A DNA stretch of 64,000 bases from Hippophae tibetana. Taxonomy: Eukaryota > Streptophyta > Magnoliopsida > Rosales > Elaeagnaceae. The position numbers and the translations under genes were made by a program. Positions 11,119 through 23,556 of the stretch are shown here, one piece after another; position 1 is the stretch's first letter, and each line of letters opens with the position of its first letter. The notes beneath the pieces were generated by a model. It worked only from the letters and a program-made list of their open reading frames with translations, was not told the DNA's origin and searched no databases. The stretch spans positions 70,315,340-70,379,339 of the forward strand of contig CM072812.1 of NCBI GenBank assembly GCA_037013495.1, written 5' to 3'.

Positions 11119-13138
11119 TGTATTTTATATAGTTATTTTTACCTATTTTATTAATTATAATTGCTATGTTATTAATGATTTTAGTTAATTTTCGATGAAT
11201 AAATTAGTATTTACTATTTTTTATATTTTTTAATAAAAATTAAATAATTTGTATCGAAAACGTACTTAATTGCAAATTTGTGTCCAAAAATATAATTTCA
11301 AATAAAAGAGTGTTTAATTGCAATTTATAAAAGTCGAAAATATAATTTAAATTTAAATCGTGCTTAATTTTAATTATTAAAAGTTTAAAAAATTTAATTT
11401 AAATTAGAAAAGGGCTAAACTGTAATTAAAGAAAGTTGAAAATGTAATTTGAAATATATTTGTGGGTCAAAATGAAATTAAGAAAGTATATTTTTCTGCG
11501 CAGGTGAGAAGAACCACGCGCCATAACCACGCGCGAAACGTGGACCGTCCGATCAAAGAAGAAACGGTTGAGATTCGCGCATCCAGATCACACCCGACAA
11601 AATTGTGTGGGTGCAGATTCTGTTTCACGCGGCTCGGCGCCTGAGTGGGGCCCAATGGCCGCGCAGACTGGCGTGCAGGGTGGGACCCACATGTCGGCTA
11701 CGCAGAATTTCCCTGAGGCGCATCGTTCACCGTTGGATCAGTTGAACGGTCCAAATTGAAGCACGTGGATCCAGCTGTCGCGCACCGAGCCAGTCTTTGA
11801 CAAAATCACGTGCGTTGCGCTCCATCGTTTCTCCATGAGCCCGACCTGCCCATCCAATGAAACGTTGCCATGTGTCTCTGAATTGCTCGTAGCCAATCAC
11901 ATGGTGACACGTGGCATGCATAGAAGAAGAAAAAAATTTAGAAACGCGCAGAATTGTTTTCACGCGTGATGTTTTTTTTATTTCCCCCCATTTATTTGTG
12001 TCCCCCACTAATATAAAAATAATAATAAAAAAAAGGAATAATTGAAAAGTGGGGGGATATATGTTACGGAAATTTTTATTTTGACGCGTTTTTTGGTTTT
12101 GTTTTAGTTTTTTTGTAGAATTTTCTCTTCTTCATTTTTCATTTTTTTGAGCAGAGAGTTCTCTCTCAAATTTTTGAAGGATTTTACAGTTCTTTGATTT
12201 TCTTTAATTATTTCCTCTTAAGAAGTTTTCATTTTTCCTCTCTGCGTGTCTCTTTTACATGCAGAACATTTTATTTTGACATTTTTGTTGTGTATTATCT
12301 TAGGGAAATTACAGAGAAAGAGGTTGACGAAGAAGAAGGAAATGGAAGAAATTATTTTTCATTGAGGAATCGTGAAAGAGTTTCTCCTAACTCATTTTCT
12401 TTTAATTTTTGTTTCTCTGCAATGTTTTATTTTTGTGGTGTTGTAATTTTAATTTATGCTATGAACTAATCTATTTGTTCTAGGATTACAGTGTTACGTA
12501 AATTATGAAACTTGAAGTAATTATTTTTGAATGATTTGTGGAACTGTTTTAAGTTATTTATTTTACCTGCTTTAAATGCTTTTAATTATCGGAAGATTAA
12601 TTAACTGATATGTGGCACTTAAATAAACTTGAAAAAGGAATTTTTGTGTGTTGCTCGGGATAAAATAATGTATATACATAAGGGATAGAAATATACTTTT
12701 ATTGTATGTGTAACTTTTTGAGAACTCGGAACTTAATAAATCTGGTTGAAATTAATTCTCATAGGAATATAGTGAATCATTTTAACTGAATGTGTCTGTA
12801 TGGAGCTTGAAAAAGATATATGGATAAATTAGGAGTTCTTGGTTAATAACTTAAAACATGAGAGCATAAATCAAGAGAGAATAAAATATTCAAGTGAATT
12901 AATTTGGGTAAACTGTAATCCTAGAATTTTCATAAATATTGTTAAAAAGAAACAAAATTATTGATTAAGTCAAACTGCATAAAATTATTGATTGTTTGAA
13001 TAAAATTAGGTTTAAATAATTTTAGTAATTAACAAGAGTTGGTAACATTTCTCTGTGGAAACGATAATTTATTTATCATATTATTACTTGTAACCGTGTA
13101 TACTTGCACGTTTTTTGTGTGTTGTAAAACACACAACA
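11119..13138 (+). mobile_element. 2.0-kb solo-LTR-like insertion, Tat/Athila gypsy family
   Basis: The sequence runs from CTGTATTTTATATAG to ACACACAACA and is collinear with 37374-39326. Its last part (about 13045-13115) reads CTCTGTGGAAACGATAATTT, ATTACTTGTAACCGTG and ATACTTGCACG, the typical 3' end of Tat/Athila LTRs. A GC-rich block (11490-11960) holds ACGCG, GCACGTGG, TCACGTG and ACACGTGGC words. A leader-like pyrimidine-rich tract follows at about 12120-12250. There is no internal coding region, so it is read as a solo LTR. The 91-codon open frame at 12194-12469 and the small ones at 11462-12008 look non-coding. Confidence 0.65.
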
Positions 13139-13420
13139 CTTGTGTCTGTCTATCATTATTGTGATATGAAATGCAATATTAGGCTCAAATGTAGATTCTT
13201 ATTGACAATTACTCACTTTAATAATTCCTTTCATGCTTCTAGTTCTAGGATTAATTATAATAATCCTATCATACATGTTGCATTTTAATTTAGGATGAAT
13301 ATGAAATCTACAGGTAAGTCCAAGAACGTGCCAATGACAACTAAGGTAGTTGATTTCCAATCCAAATATATAGAGAAGCCAAAATTCAAGAAAATTTAGG
13401 TTAGGAATGATTGTCTTTTT
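13139..13420 (+). pseudogene. Sirevirus-like copia gag remnant, zinc-knuckle part
   Basis: After the second copy of the 24-bp repeat the frame continues as VYHYCDMKCNIRLKC, a degraded form of the Sirevirus C-H-x-C-x4-H-x4-C knuckle: the first Cys has become Tyr and the Gly-His pair has become Cys-Asn. A lysine-rich segment (MNMKSTGKSKNVPMTT, EKPKFKKI) follows. It joins in frame to the part ending at 11118, which confirms that the 2-kb element is an insertion. Confidence 0.65.
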
Positions 13421-15062
13421 TTTAATTTGGTTACCTAATTGTCCTTTAATATTCACCTAGGTACATTTATTTGAGTGCTTAATTAACCCTAGGTGAGCAT
13501 TTTAGTAGGATATTTTATTTTGTTTTTTGTTTTTATTGTTGTTTATTTAGTTTAAACAAATTATAAAAATATAAAATATAAAAAAGGGAGTAGATTTTTT
13601 AAAAAAATGAAATGGATTTCAAAAGTTACTTACTTTTACAACCTTATATTTGCGACTCAACTTATTTTGATTGACTCTTCATTGTGTAAATGGGTCTACA
13701 TTTTTGACTTATGCATTTAGATACATTTTTTACTATGGTGATCGATATTAACAAGAACTTACTCACACACTTAATGAACACACATGTATGTCATGCTTGA
13801 AATTTGTGATTGTCTTTATAAGATTCTAAGACTTGAGCTAACGCTGACTACAAAATGGTGATGACATTTACCTTTCAATTTCAAAAAAAATTAATTGTAG
13901 AGAGACAACTAGTTTTTAGAGGGCTACCTATTGTGATGTGTGCAGTTACCGCAGTGAGCGGAGAGGGCTACCTTACAACTAGTGCAAAAGTCATCATATT
14001 AGGTTTATAGCTCGTGTATTTTTCTTATTATAAAAAGGAGTGAAGAAAAGAAAAGACAATTGCATGCACAAAAAGAAAGAGCTAAAAGGCGTTAAAAATG
14101 AAATAAAATTTTAAGTATATATTCTTTATTTTGTGAAATTGAAGATTCAATCACAATTTTACATGATATGTGATACTTCTTCATTTGGATTCTTCATCAT
14201 TGATCATAAATGCATTAGTTGACATACTAATAATGTTCAAACATGTATCTTATTTTGAGTAATTGTCAATATGGAATTGTACTTGTTAGTTTATCTACAT
14301 GTCTTATAAATGTACTTATGCATTCAATGAATAGTCAAAAATTTGAACAAGAATAATCTCTCAATTGGTTGTGTTGTTTTGCTCATGATTAAATAAGGGA
14401 AGTTACTTTTAATTTAATTGAATGCATGTCTATTTTTTCCTACTAAATAACAATGCTTAAAAGTTAAATTACATTTTCCTATGATAAAAAGGGGGGAAAT
14501 GGTGTGTTTAATAATGGGAGGGTTATTATACATAGGAGGACAACTATTAATGATTAAGTTTTCAATTTGATATGTCATATAGGGGTAGAACTCTTAATGA
14601 TAAGTGTCATATCTAATATGTCACTACTTATTGATTATGTTTTCTTCACTTTACTTTTACTATCTACACAGAACCTAACAAACAATGAATCTTTTGAGGC
14701 AAGTTGTGTGCCTATTTGTCTATTTTTTATTCAGTCTACATATGAGCTATCAAAGATTCATGACAAGATGGTTTCACCAAATCATAGAATAGTACCACTA
14801 TGTAAATTTACTTTACCTATGAGCATTATGTACTAAGAGAGAAGTTTTTTTATACAAATATTCCAAAGGGAGAGCTTCTAAGGTTTATAAGGGCAGTATT
14901 CGTGAACAAAATGTTTAATTTTAAACCAACTTCTAGGCACATTTTCATATTAGTTGTTCAAGCCAAAGAATTTATGGGCTTTAAGTTGATATGTTTCAAG
15001 TATACACTTATTTCCTAAGCATGTAAAATTGAATTTACACACATAGGAACATTTTATATATA
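13421..15062 (+). mobile_element. Eroded internal region of Sirevirus-like copia, no pol recognised
   Basis: I find no protease, integrase or reverse transcriptase motif. At 14485-14502 the purine tract AAAAAGGGGGGAAATGG is like the polypurine tracts that follow pol in Sireviruses. The open frame at 14567-14836 resembles no family I know. Pol has been deleted or has decayed beyond recognition by eye. Confidence 0.5.
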
Positions 15063-16183
15063 TGTTGGTCGATCGATTGAGTAGTTGGTTAATCGATCGA
15101 AGTGGAAATTGATCAAGGATCGATCATGTACAATCTATGTGGTCTCAAGTTGATTTTAAATTGGATCACATCGATCAAACTTGGGTTTTATCAATCGAGA
15201 GGCTACATCGATCGTGTTCCATCTACTTACACTTGGATTTTTATTAATCATTGCTAGATCGATCGAAAAGAGTTTTGATTGATCGAGCACGTAAGTGTTT
15301 AACTTAAAACCTTTTTGCTTACTTGAGCCAAACTTATAGATTATCATATTGCCTCTATTTATTGTTGCTTTATGAAATGTTTTAATGGTAGAATGGTCAT
15401 TACCTTATGACCTAGCATTAGGGTTTCAAATCCCCTATTTAAACAACTTGATGCTCTTTGTTTTAAATGAACCGCAACCATTATATTCATCTTATTATTT
15501 TATGTTTTCTCTCTTAAAAAGGTTTATATAAACTAGATCATTTTTCTTTAAGCTTGTTCTTGATTTAATCTATCAAACATTGTGTCATTATGTTTGATTG
15601 ATTCATAAGTCTATTAGTTTTTATGATATTATGCTTTTAACTTTTGTTATAAGGTTTACTAGATGATTTAATTTATCTTATTCACATTTTTAATCTTCTA
15701 GCTAGGGTTTTTAATTGTTGAATATGCTCTAAGACACTTTATAATTGTGTTATTTGTGCTAAATTTTCGAGTACTAGTTGAACGGGTTCAATTGCTCTTG
15801 TGACTCGAGAGATCAAAATGTTGGTTTGGATCCATATTCTTACCTTGTAGAGATGATAAAATAAGAAATAGCTTGTAAGTAGATTACATTGGGGGTTTTA
15901 TCTGTAAAGCATATTTTAAGATCTGGCTTTGTAATTGAACATTGATTTTTATAGTAGATAGTTTGGTGGTCCAGTAGACCGATGGTTTTCCTCTTAAGTT
16001 ATTATTATGACCTAGGTTGTTTCCACCTAAAATAACATGTATCATATTTATCTTTAATTTCGCATTCTATTGTTTTTGCACGATTGTATGTCTAGCTATT
16101 TAATAATATTTAGTTAGACATTATTGTCAAAATTACCTATTCACCCCATCTAGGTTAATTAGATCCTTAACTTTAAATTTTTA
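15063..16183 (+). repeat. 3' LTR of Sirevirus-like copia element (approximate start)
   Basis: Collinear with the LTR ending at 9540. It starts in a block rich in TCGATCGATT words (15065-15290), passes through CCCCTATTTAAACAACTTG (possible TATA region), and ends GGTTAATTAGATCCTTAA. It retains the segment with GACCTAGGTTGTTTCCACC that the 5' LTR has lost; the same segment is in the solo LTR at 20313-21684, so these LTRs are one superfamily. Confidence 0.7.
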
Positions 16184-17655
16184 GTATGAAATTACAAAGG
16201 CATGCTGAGTTTTATGTGGTATGGCATGGATTAAATGCTACCACAATGCGACCATCTAGGGTTAGAATTGTGCAAAGCAGTGAAAACATTGTGCCACAAA
16301 GGTGAATAACTTGTGCCGCCAGACACGAAATTTAATTTGGCTTGAAGCCTACTATATCTATCCTTTCCTATAAATAAATGTTAGGTTAATGTGTCATATT
16401 CAGTTTTCATATTATAATTTTTTCGTAGTCATCCTAGTAGTTTTTAGTTTTAGTGTATAATTTAGGTAAGCCATTCCACCACCCATATACAAATTCAAAT
16501 ATAAAACCTCTAAATTGTAAAGATGCAAGGATTTGAAGAAAGTATTGACAGATCATTCATAGATTTGGAATCGTTTTCATCAAGAGAAGTAATTTTATTG
16601 TTATATCTTTTATTTCTTTTTGTAATCTGATGTCATTCATAGTTGAATTAACTTATGTTAATTTAAGTCTTTCATAGTTGAATTAACTTGTCTTAATTTA
16701 ATTATAATTGGCTAAATCTATAATGTGAGATTTTAGTAGTTTTTGTTTTCAATGATAGGAAGAATTGTTTTATGACTTGAATAAATATGCGTTTTATTTA
16801 TTTCATGTTCAAGTTCTTAAAATATTTTACTACAAATCAATGATAGCCCAAATTTTTTTTATAATTAAAAATATTTTAGGATTAAGTATTAGAAACATCA
16901 TTTGTATTTAATTGTGTGAAAATATATGAGAATTTAATTTCATTTCATTTATCAATTTCAAGCCTGATCAAGAAAGTCATTGTTTAAATGAGATTAAATT
17001 CAATGGTTAAAAATTTATTTAATTATAAATTAATGATGAACCAAATCTTGATTTATAATTAAATAATATATTTATTTTAGGTTTACCAATCAATTAATTT
17101 TAACTCCGACCTAGGAAATTATTAATTAATTGCGGATAGATCTATATATTATTCTTAGTTTATTAATTAATCAATTTAAAGCTCGATCTAAGAAGTCACT
17201 AATTAATTGAGAATTGTCTAGATTCACCATTACCAAGGGAATTTTCTAATTTAAATAAAAGAAAAAAATCAATAAATATGATTTCTTATTTGAATCTTTT
17301 AATTCATTCTGTCTATGAAGGGTTATACTCACTGAAATCTTATATTCATCTATCATCCTAGGTCTAGCTATAGTTTAATTTACTGTTTTCATTTACATCT
17401 TTTAATTTATTTGCTTTTATTTATTTTCTTTCTTTAGATATAAAGTAATTTAAGATATACAATTATGTTCTACAAACCAACATTTGTTGGAGTTTTCACG
17501 AAATGTTTTTTCTTAACTATATAAAAAAATAATTTATTTTTTATTAAACCACTGCAATTCTTTAAGAGATCGACCTTGAAAGTATACTTATCACTTATTA
17601 TAAGTAATTCATACCCTTTAAATTTTTATAAATATAAAATTTTGTGCGTTAGTGT
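16184..17655 (+). repeat. Gypsy LTR fragment, plus orientation
   Basis: A TATAAATA box lies at 16369-16376. The right end (17572-17640) reads AGAGATCGACCTTGAAAGTA and CTTATCACTTATTATAAGTAATTC, similar to the reverse complement of 62520-62600 and typical of Tat/Ogre LTR ends. The middle has long tracts of TTAATTAATT words. A 35-bp imperfect tandem repeat (TTCATAGTTGAATTAACTT) lies at 16636-16705. The left side may be truncated by the copia insertion. No coding sequence. Confidence 0.5.
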
Positions 17656-20312
17656 TTTGATTGTGTTTTTGAAGTGCCTAGGAAAGGCAATGGTGGTGGA
17701 ATAATGGTTCTTTGGATCAATGATTTGAAGGTGTTTGTTAAATCCTTTAATATGGAGCATGATATTATGATGGTGGATATTCGGTATTGGGAATTGACTA
17801 AAGTGACTGGCTTCTGTGGTAATCATAAAAAAATTGAAAGACATCACTCTTTGAATTTTCCATAAAGATTTGTTGTTGCTAGTGGTGTGCCTTAGCTTGT
17901 GTTTGGTGATTTTAATGAGACTGCTACCTAGGATAATCAACTGGGGGAAAATAGGACCCAAGCTCAAATGGATTCCTTCAGGGAGTCTATAACTAGATGT
18001 CGATTGCAGGAAGTGGCTTTTAAGGGGTATCGTTATATTTGGAACAATAGAAAAGTGGTAACACTTAGATAAGGTTGGATAAGACTTATGTTAATGCTTT
18101 GTGGCTAGAAAAATTCCCTGTGATAATGGTTCATCATATGGAAATTTCAAGATCTGATCATGCTGCTTTTATGATTAAATAGGGTACAGATGTTAGTTAT
18201 TTTCTTAGGGGAAGAAAGAAAAAATAGTTTAGGTTTAAGGAATATTGGGTAGGCATTGATGGATATGATGAGGAAATAAAAGATTGTTAGTGTTGTGGGG
18301 ATGGGTTAGCCAATATGTTAAAATTTGATGTAGTTGCTTTGAGAATTAATGGATGTGCAGAGGGTTTGCATAAGTGGAATTGGTTTTAGGTGGGACATGT
18401 GTAGAGGAAAATAGAGGTCTTGAATGTAAAGCTAAAGGAGTGCAAAAGTAAGCTCCTTAGTGAAATAAATATGCATGTGGTGGCTAGAACTGAGAGAAAT
18501 ATCAATTCCTTGTTAAAATGGGAGGAGATTATGCGGAGGCAAAGGTCGAGGCAGGTTTGGTTATCGCATGATGACAAAATTTCAAGGTTTTTTCATAGTA
18601 AAGCTAATGGTAGAGGAAACAAGAAATCATATGCATGGTTTGAGGGATAATGTATAGAATTGGATAACATCACAACATGAAATTCAGAGTTTACTATTGA
18701 GATATTACACTAAGTTTCTTTCTAGTAAAGGATTTATGAGGGTGGATGTGGTAACTAAAATATTTTGTCTTTGGTAACTGGTGAAATGAATCAAGTGCTA
18801 TTGGTGATCCCTTGTCCCTTTATCTTTTCATTATTTTTGTAGAAGGAATATCTAGTTTGTTGAGGAAAGTTGAGCTAGATGGTGATATAAAGGCATTGAT
18901 GTGGCTAGAAGGTCCCCAAGAATATGCTTTTTGTAGATGATAGCTTCATTTTCATGGAGGTGTATATGAAAAGGCATATGGATAGAAGGTAAATCTTGAC
19001 AAATTTGTTGTGTGTTTTAGTCCTAATACAAGTAAGCAAGCTAAACTACTGGTGCAAGGTGTTTTAGGCATTCTTGGGGTCAATTTCCATGGAAAATATC
19101 TGGGATTGCCTACCTTAGCTAAAAGAAACAAGAAAAGAATGTTTGGGCATTTGAAAGGAAGGGTTTATCGGAAGCTTAAGTGCTGAAAAGAAAGGTCTAT
19201 GTCTAAGGCGGGGAAGAAGGTTCTCTTGAAGGTTATGGTGTAGTCAATTCTAGGTTATACTATAAGTTGCTTCAGGTTACCTAGTAGTCTCTGTGAGGAC
19301 ATACATGGGCTAATGACTAGATTTTGGTAGAGTAATGAGATGTATAAGAAAACTCTACACTAATTATCGTGTGATAAACTGTGTAAACCTAAGGCTCTTG
19401 GTAGAATGGGTATAAGGAAGTTGATTTCTTTTCATCAGGCTTATTGGCAACACAAGTTTAGAGGTTGGTTGATAAGCCTCAATCTTTGGTGGAAAGGGTG
19501 TTAAAGGGTAAGTATTTTCTAGATTGTGATCTTTTGAAAGCAAAGATGCTTGCTCATTCTTCTTTTCTTTGGAAGAGCTTGATTTGGAGGAGAGAGCTAA
19601 TAAAAAAGGTACAAGATAAAGGGTGGGGAATAGTGTGAAGGTAGAGATATATAAGAAGAACTGGCTTCCTGGGTCAATGCCAAATGTGCTCTCAGCCAAG
19701 GTGATGGATGATAATGCTTTGGTGGCTACTTTTATAAATCATGAGGTTAGTTGGGATGTGAATTTGGTGAGAAGGAGTTTTGATGAAAGAGAGATAACTC
19801 TTATACTAAGCATTCCTTTGTGTGGAAAGAGATATGTGGATAGGCTTATCTAGGCTAAGTGCTATGATGGGATTTACGTACACTGTTAAAAATGGATATT
19901 GGAAATGTGAGGTGATGAGATTGATGCCCTAAAGAAATGGATTTGGAGTTGGTGGTAGCTGTTTGATACAACACAATTGGTTGTCTCAGGTGTGGTATAT
20001 GTGGGTGCCTAATAAAGTTGAAATGTTTGTTTGGAGGGCTTGTATAAATATTTTGCATGCTATGGCTTCTCTGTGTAGAAGGAAGATTATTGGGATGGCT
20101 TGTTACCTTGTGTGCAATGGTAGATATAAGGATGTATCACATGGCTTGTAGTGGTGTTGTGTTGCCAGAAAGGTGTGGAAAAGATTTATGTTTAATGACA
20201 GCCTTTGCCAATGTACGAGTAGCAATTATGCATATGTTTTTAATGCCAAGTGGTCTTGATACTGTGCAGGAAATTTTTTGGTTGTTTTCACTATTTTCTC
20301 GCATGGGTAGGG
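17656..20312 (+). pseudogene. L1-type LINE (non-LTR) ORF2 remnant, part 1
   Basis: Broken plus-strand frames encode plant LINE ORF2 in order. The endonuclease is read at 17674-18060 (RKGNGGGIMVLWINDLKVF, VFGDFNET, GENRTQAQMDSFRESI, WNNRKV). The linker at 18420-18650 reads RQRSRQVWLSHDDKISRFFH. Reverse transcriptase blocks follow at about 18800-18960 (DPLSLYLFIIFVEGISSLL; the ADD-type motif is degraded) and 19000-19190 (NLDKFVVCFSPN, GKYLGLPTLAKRNKKRMF). C-terminal sequence at 19620-19860 reads NWLPGSMPNV and CGKRYVDRLIW. The zinc-binding reverse transcriptase domain at 19963-20090 reads WLSQVWYMWVPNKVEMFVWR. The 5' end is missing, as is common for LINEs. It would copy its own RNA at a nicked chromosomal site; here it is dead and split by a solo LTR. 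Confidence 0.88.
20308..20312 (+). repeat. Target site duplication TAGGG, left
   Basis: TAGGG directly precedes the TGAGAAAATA start of the solo LTR and is repeated at 21685-21689. Confidence 0.85.
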
Positions 20313-21684
20313 TGAGAAAATATTTACTTACAAACTTATTTTTAAGCTCGCTATCAAGTTTATTAAACAAAGTTGAAGAAATGTCAGAATTTTAGATAGT
20401 CGTACTTCAGGTATATATGTTATAACTATAATAGATAGGATTGCACTCACGCTAAATCTGAAATTATTATTTTTTGCTAAAATATAGAATAAGATATATG
20501 CTAAAATATTAGATAAGATATACTCTAAATTATAGTTTAAATCTTTAGCCTAAAAGATAGCATAAAATATACTTTAAAAGAACTTTTTGTAAAATAGGAA
20601 TCTTCATGATTAATGAGACTATTTTAAAAGAACTCTTCTTTAAATAGGAGTTTTCTTAATTAGTGAATATTACTAATCCTGTTTGTAATAGAAAAGATAT
20701 TTATCAATCATATAAGAATCTTTTTAATTAATGAGTATTACTAATCCTATTTGTAATAGAAACTATATTTATCAATTACATAGGATTAAGGGTTTTAATT
20801 TTTCCTATAAATAAAACTCATTGCTCATTGTTTCAATCAACCACACAATAGCACTATTTTATTCTTCTTAATTTCTCTATCTTGTTTTACAAATATAATA
20901 TCATAATTCTTTAGGCTTCTTTATATAGTTAATCTATCAAATATTGATGGTTATGTTTGATTGATTAATAAACCTAATTAGTTTATGATATTTTTATAAT
21001 ATGTTCTTATGACTTCTTCTTTATTTTTATTCTTAAATTGTTAGATCAAATAATTGTTTTTGTCATATCATAATTATTTGATTTGATTATTAATCTTTAA
21101 AGAAACTATTTTTATTGAACTTGTGCTTGATCATTTTGCTCTAGGATTTATCAGTTGATTTGATTTAAGTGACATACGTTTTGAATCATCTATTTATGAT
21201 TATTCATTATTAAATATGTTCTAGAACACACACAGACACTTGTTTTTTGTGCTAACCATTTTGCAGTTAATTCGGAAACATATCTGATTGGCTAAAAGCT
21301 TATTGGAACGTTGGTCTGGAAACCACTCAAGCTAATATTGAAAACTGTGAAAATAGAGCAAGGGTTCATAAGTAAGGTACATTGGGGCAATATCTTAGGG
21401 AGGGTAGTATAAGACCGAATTTGTACTTGAATATTTGTTCTTCATAGTAGAAAGTTAAGGTGGCCTGGTGGACCGATGGTTTTCCTCTTAGGTCATGGTT
21501 GTGACGTAGGTTGTTTCCACATAAAAATATCGTGTGTTATTATTTTATCTTCACACTTTATTTTTACACATAATTGTATGCATGGTTGTCTTGTTTAGGT
21601 TATGAAGTTATAAATTGATAAGAACTATAAATAACATATTCATCTCCTTTTAGGTTAATTAGGTCTATATTTTATAAAATTTCA
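20313..21684 (+). mobile_element. Copia solo LTR nested in the LINE
   Basis: The 1,372-bp unit begins TGAGAAAATA and ends AAATTTCA, flanked by the perfect duplication TAGGG. The last 450 bases (GTGGACCGATGGTTTTCCTC, GACGTAGGTTGTTTCCAC, TTTTAGGTTAATTAGG) match the Sirevirus-like LTR at 15950-16183. A TATA-like TCCTATAAATAAAACTC lies at about 20803-20820. An imperfect 68-bp tandem repeat begins at 20668. There is no internal region, so it arose by LTR-LTR recombination. Confidence 0.88.
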
Positions 21685-21945
21685 TAGGGGAACTTAGTTG
21701 ATGAGATTAGGTGTTTGTTGAGGAGAATGTAATTCAAAAGTGGCTTTTAGGAGAAGAGAATGCAAAAGGGTGTCCGATTATGCAGCCGAGGGAAATAGGG
21801 TTCTTGTTTGGGTAGGTGATGCTCCTTTTGATGTTTGGAGCTTGTTGTTTGGGAAGGCTAGGAATTGTAATATTCCAAATTTGCTTTGAATAAAGGGAGG
21901 CTATTTTTCATCAAAAAAGAAAAAAATGGCCAAAAAGAAAAATGT
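21685..21945 (+). pseudogene. LINE ORF2 remnant, part 2, with A-rich tail
   Basis: Downstream of the second TAGGG the LINE resumes. One frame reads FRRRECKRVSDYAAEGNRVL and VWVGDAPFDVWSLL, which looks like the end of the C-terminal RNase H-like region (N-R-V-A-D-A-type helix and the VW..D.P tail). The A-rich stretch TCAAAAAAGAAAAAAATGG and AAAAAGAAAAA at about 21908-21945 is the probable poly(A) tail. Confidence 0.65.
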
Positions 21946-23329
21946 TTCTTATTTTATTTTAGTAAGTATATTAGCATATATTTTAATCTTATTGCTTTTT
22001 AACTTTACGTGTTTTTAGAAAAAAATTTCTCATGATAAATTGCCCCGATTATTTATATTTATTGATGTTAAACTTTTATCTTTTTCACAGTATATCTAGT
22101 TAACATTTTTTTTTCCTAGATTACTTCATCAATTTAATTTTATTCCAGCATCAACTGTACACCTTTTTTCATTTATGTTTCTCTTATTTATTTTTATATT
22201 GTTATAATACGTAAGATGTCAATGATTTATTTCACCTCTTCTTGTCGTGGACCTAAGAACAAAGAACGTAATGTTTAAAACCTTGAAAAACCATTGGATA
22301 TAGTAACTTTTGATCTTGTTTAAGTAATTCATATAATTAATGATAAAAAAAACTAGTGTCTCTCCTTTTGATCTAAAAAAAAAAAATTTAAAAAGATTAT
22401 TTATCGATAGTGTTTGTCAGATATTAGGTAATTATGTATTAAGTGTACAAAATGAATATATATAAGGATAGATTTTACCGATTAATGACCTTTATCTATT
22501 GTGATAGACTTAACTTAATGTTAGAATTTATCTTATCTTAATTTTCTCATATTGCATCACATGATATCGTTAATTTACACCAACATTATATATGTTAACA
22601 AATTTATTTCAAAATAATCTTAATTATTGAATTTGTATGTGTACTTTTATTTTCATAATTAATTAAATAAATCTAAATATTTTTGATAAATTATAGTTAT
22701 TGGCATAAATTATATATATATATAGAAGGTATTTTTCTCTAATAATATATAAAGAAAAATTATGTATATAAGTTTATAATGAATGAACAATAAATTACAC
22801 TATTATTATGATTTTATATTTTTATTTTTATTTTAGATAAAAAAATTAAAAATTACATGTGCAATGCTAGTAATGAATAATTATTTCAATAGGAGACACT
22901 AACATTTAAATGAAAATAAAATATAACACATTCTTGATTCAAAATTTCCATATAATTTGATACCCATGTTAATTTTAGTTGGTTATTCATTTAACTTTAA
23001 GGAGAAAAAAAAGTAAGATGTAACACTTGTAATGCACATGCATTTAACTAATATGTATATATATATATATTTACTGAAAATTGTTGCTCGTATGGCCCAT
23101 ACCTTTATACAGAAGAAGATTTAAGGAGTTTTGAAATCTGAAAACATGTTTGTGTATGAACATGAAGATAGCAGCATAGAAGTAGAAGTAGATCTCCCCA
23201 AGAAGAATTAGTTTTTCAAAATGTAACTAAATTAATGAGTGAGACGAATGATATTAACTGATGTATACAAAATTCTACAAAGTTTACAAGGAAATTATTG
23301 TAGCTAAAATATTACAACTCTCATTAGAC
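21946..23329. other. AT-rich intergenic stretch downstream of LINE
   Basis: No gene seen. It contains TATATATA microsatellites at about 22708-22722 and 23049-23070 and long A/T runs. It forms the distal 3' flank of the SAUR gene. Confidence 0.5.
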
Positions 23330-23508
23330 TTAGGGTCTGTTTGTTTTTGCTTTTAATCGACGCTCCTGACACCAAAAAAAAAAAAAAAAATTCATATATT
23401 ATCATAAGCGTTTTTTATCAAGACTCAAAAAAGCGCATTTTATATGCTTCTTCTTGGAATCGCTAGCTTCAACTTTTAAGTGAAGAACAAAAGCAAACAA
23501 ATCCTTAA
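23330..23508. mobile_element. Short MITE-like inverted-repeat element, hAT-like ends
   Basis: The left end AGGGTCTGTTTGTTTTTGCT pairs with the right end AGCAAACAAATCCTTAA as an imperfect terminal inverted repeat. GGGTCTGTTTG ends are common in plant hAT-type MITEs. Internally there is a 17-base A run. A clear 8-bp target duplication is not visible. The element lies about 50 bases beyond the SAUR stop codon, within the likely 3' UTR or downstream flank. Confidence 0.6.
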
Positions 23509-23556
23509 TTAAATGTCAGGAATTAATAAAAAGCTCTAGCTAGTTTCTGTCCTTCC

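Noticed and set aside
11462-12008. Overlapping frames on both strands in a GC-rich block, initially considered as a small gene
   Set aside because: The same block exists in the other LTR without conserved frames; GC richness alone produces open frames in AT-rich DNA.
12194-12469. 91-codon open frame rich in Phe and Ser
   Set aside because: It lies in the leader part of a solo-LTR-like element and has a composition expected from a pyrimidine-rich tract; the homologous LTR at 37374-39326 does not preserve it.
14567-14836. 89-codon plus-strand frame in the copia 3' region
   Set aside because: No family resemblance; low-complexity hydrophobic content, and it follows the polypurine tract.
20057-20395. 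112-codon plus-strand frame
   Set aside because: It runs across the LINE and into the solo LTR, crossing an insertion boundary, and it is in a different frame from the LINE zinc-binding domain.
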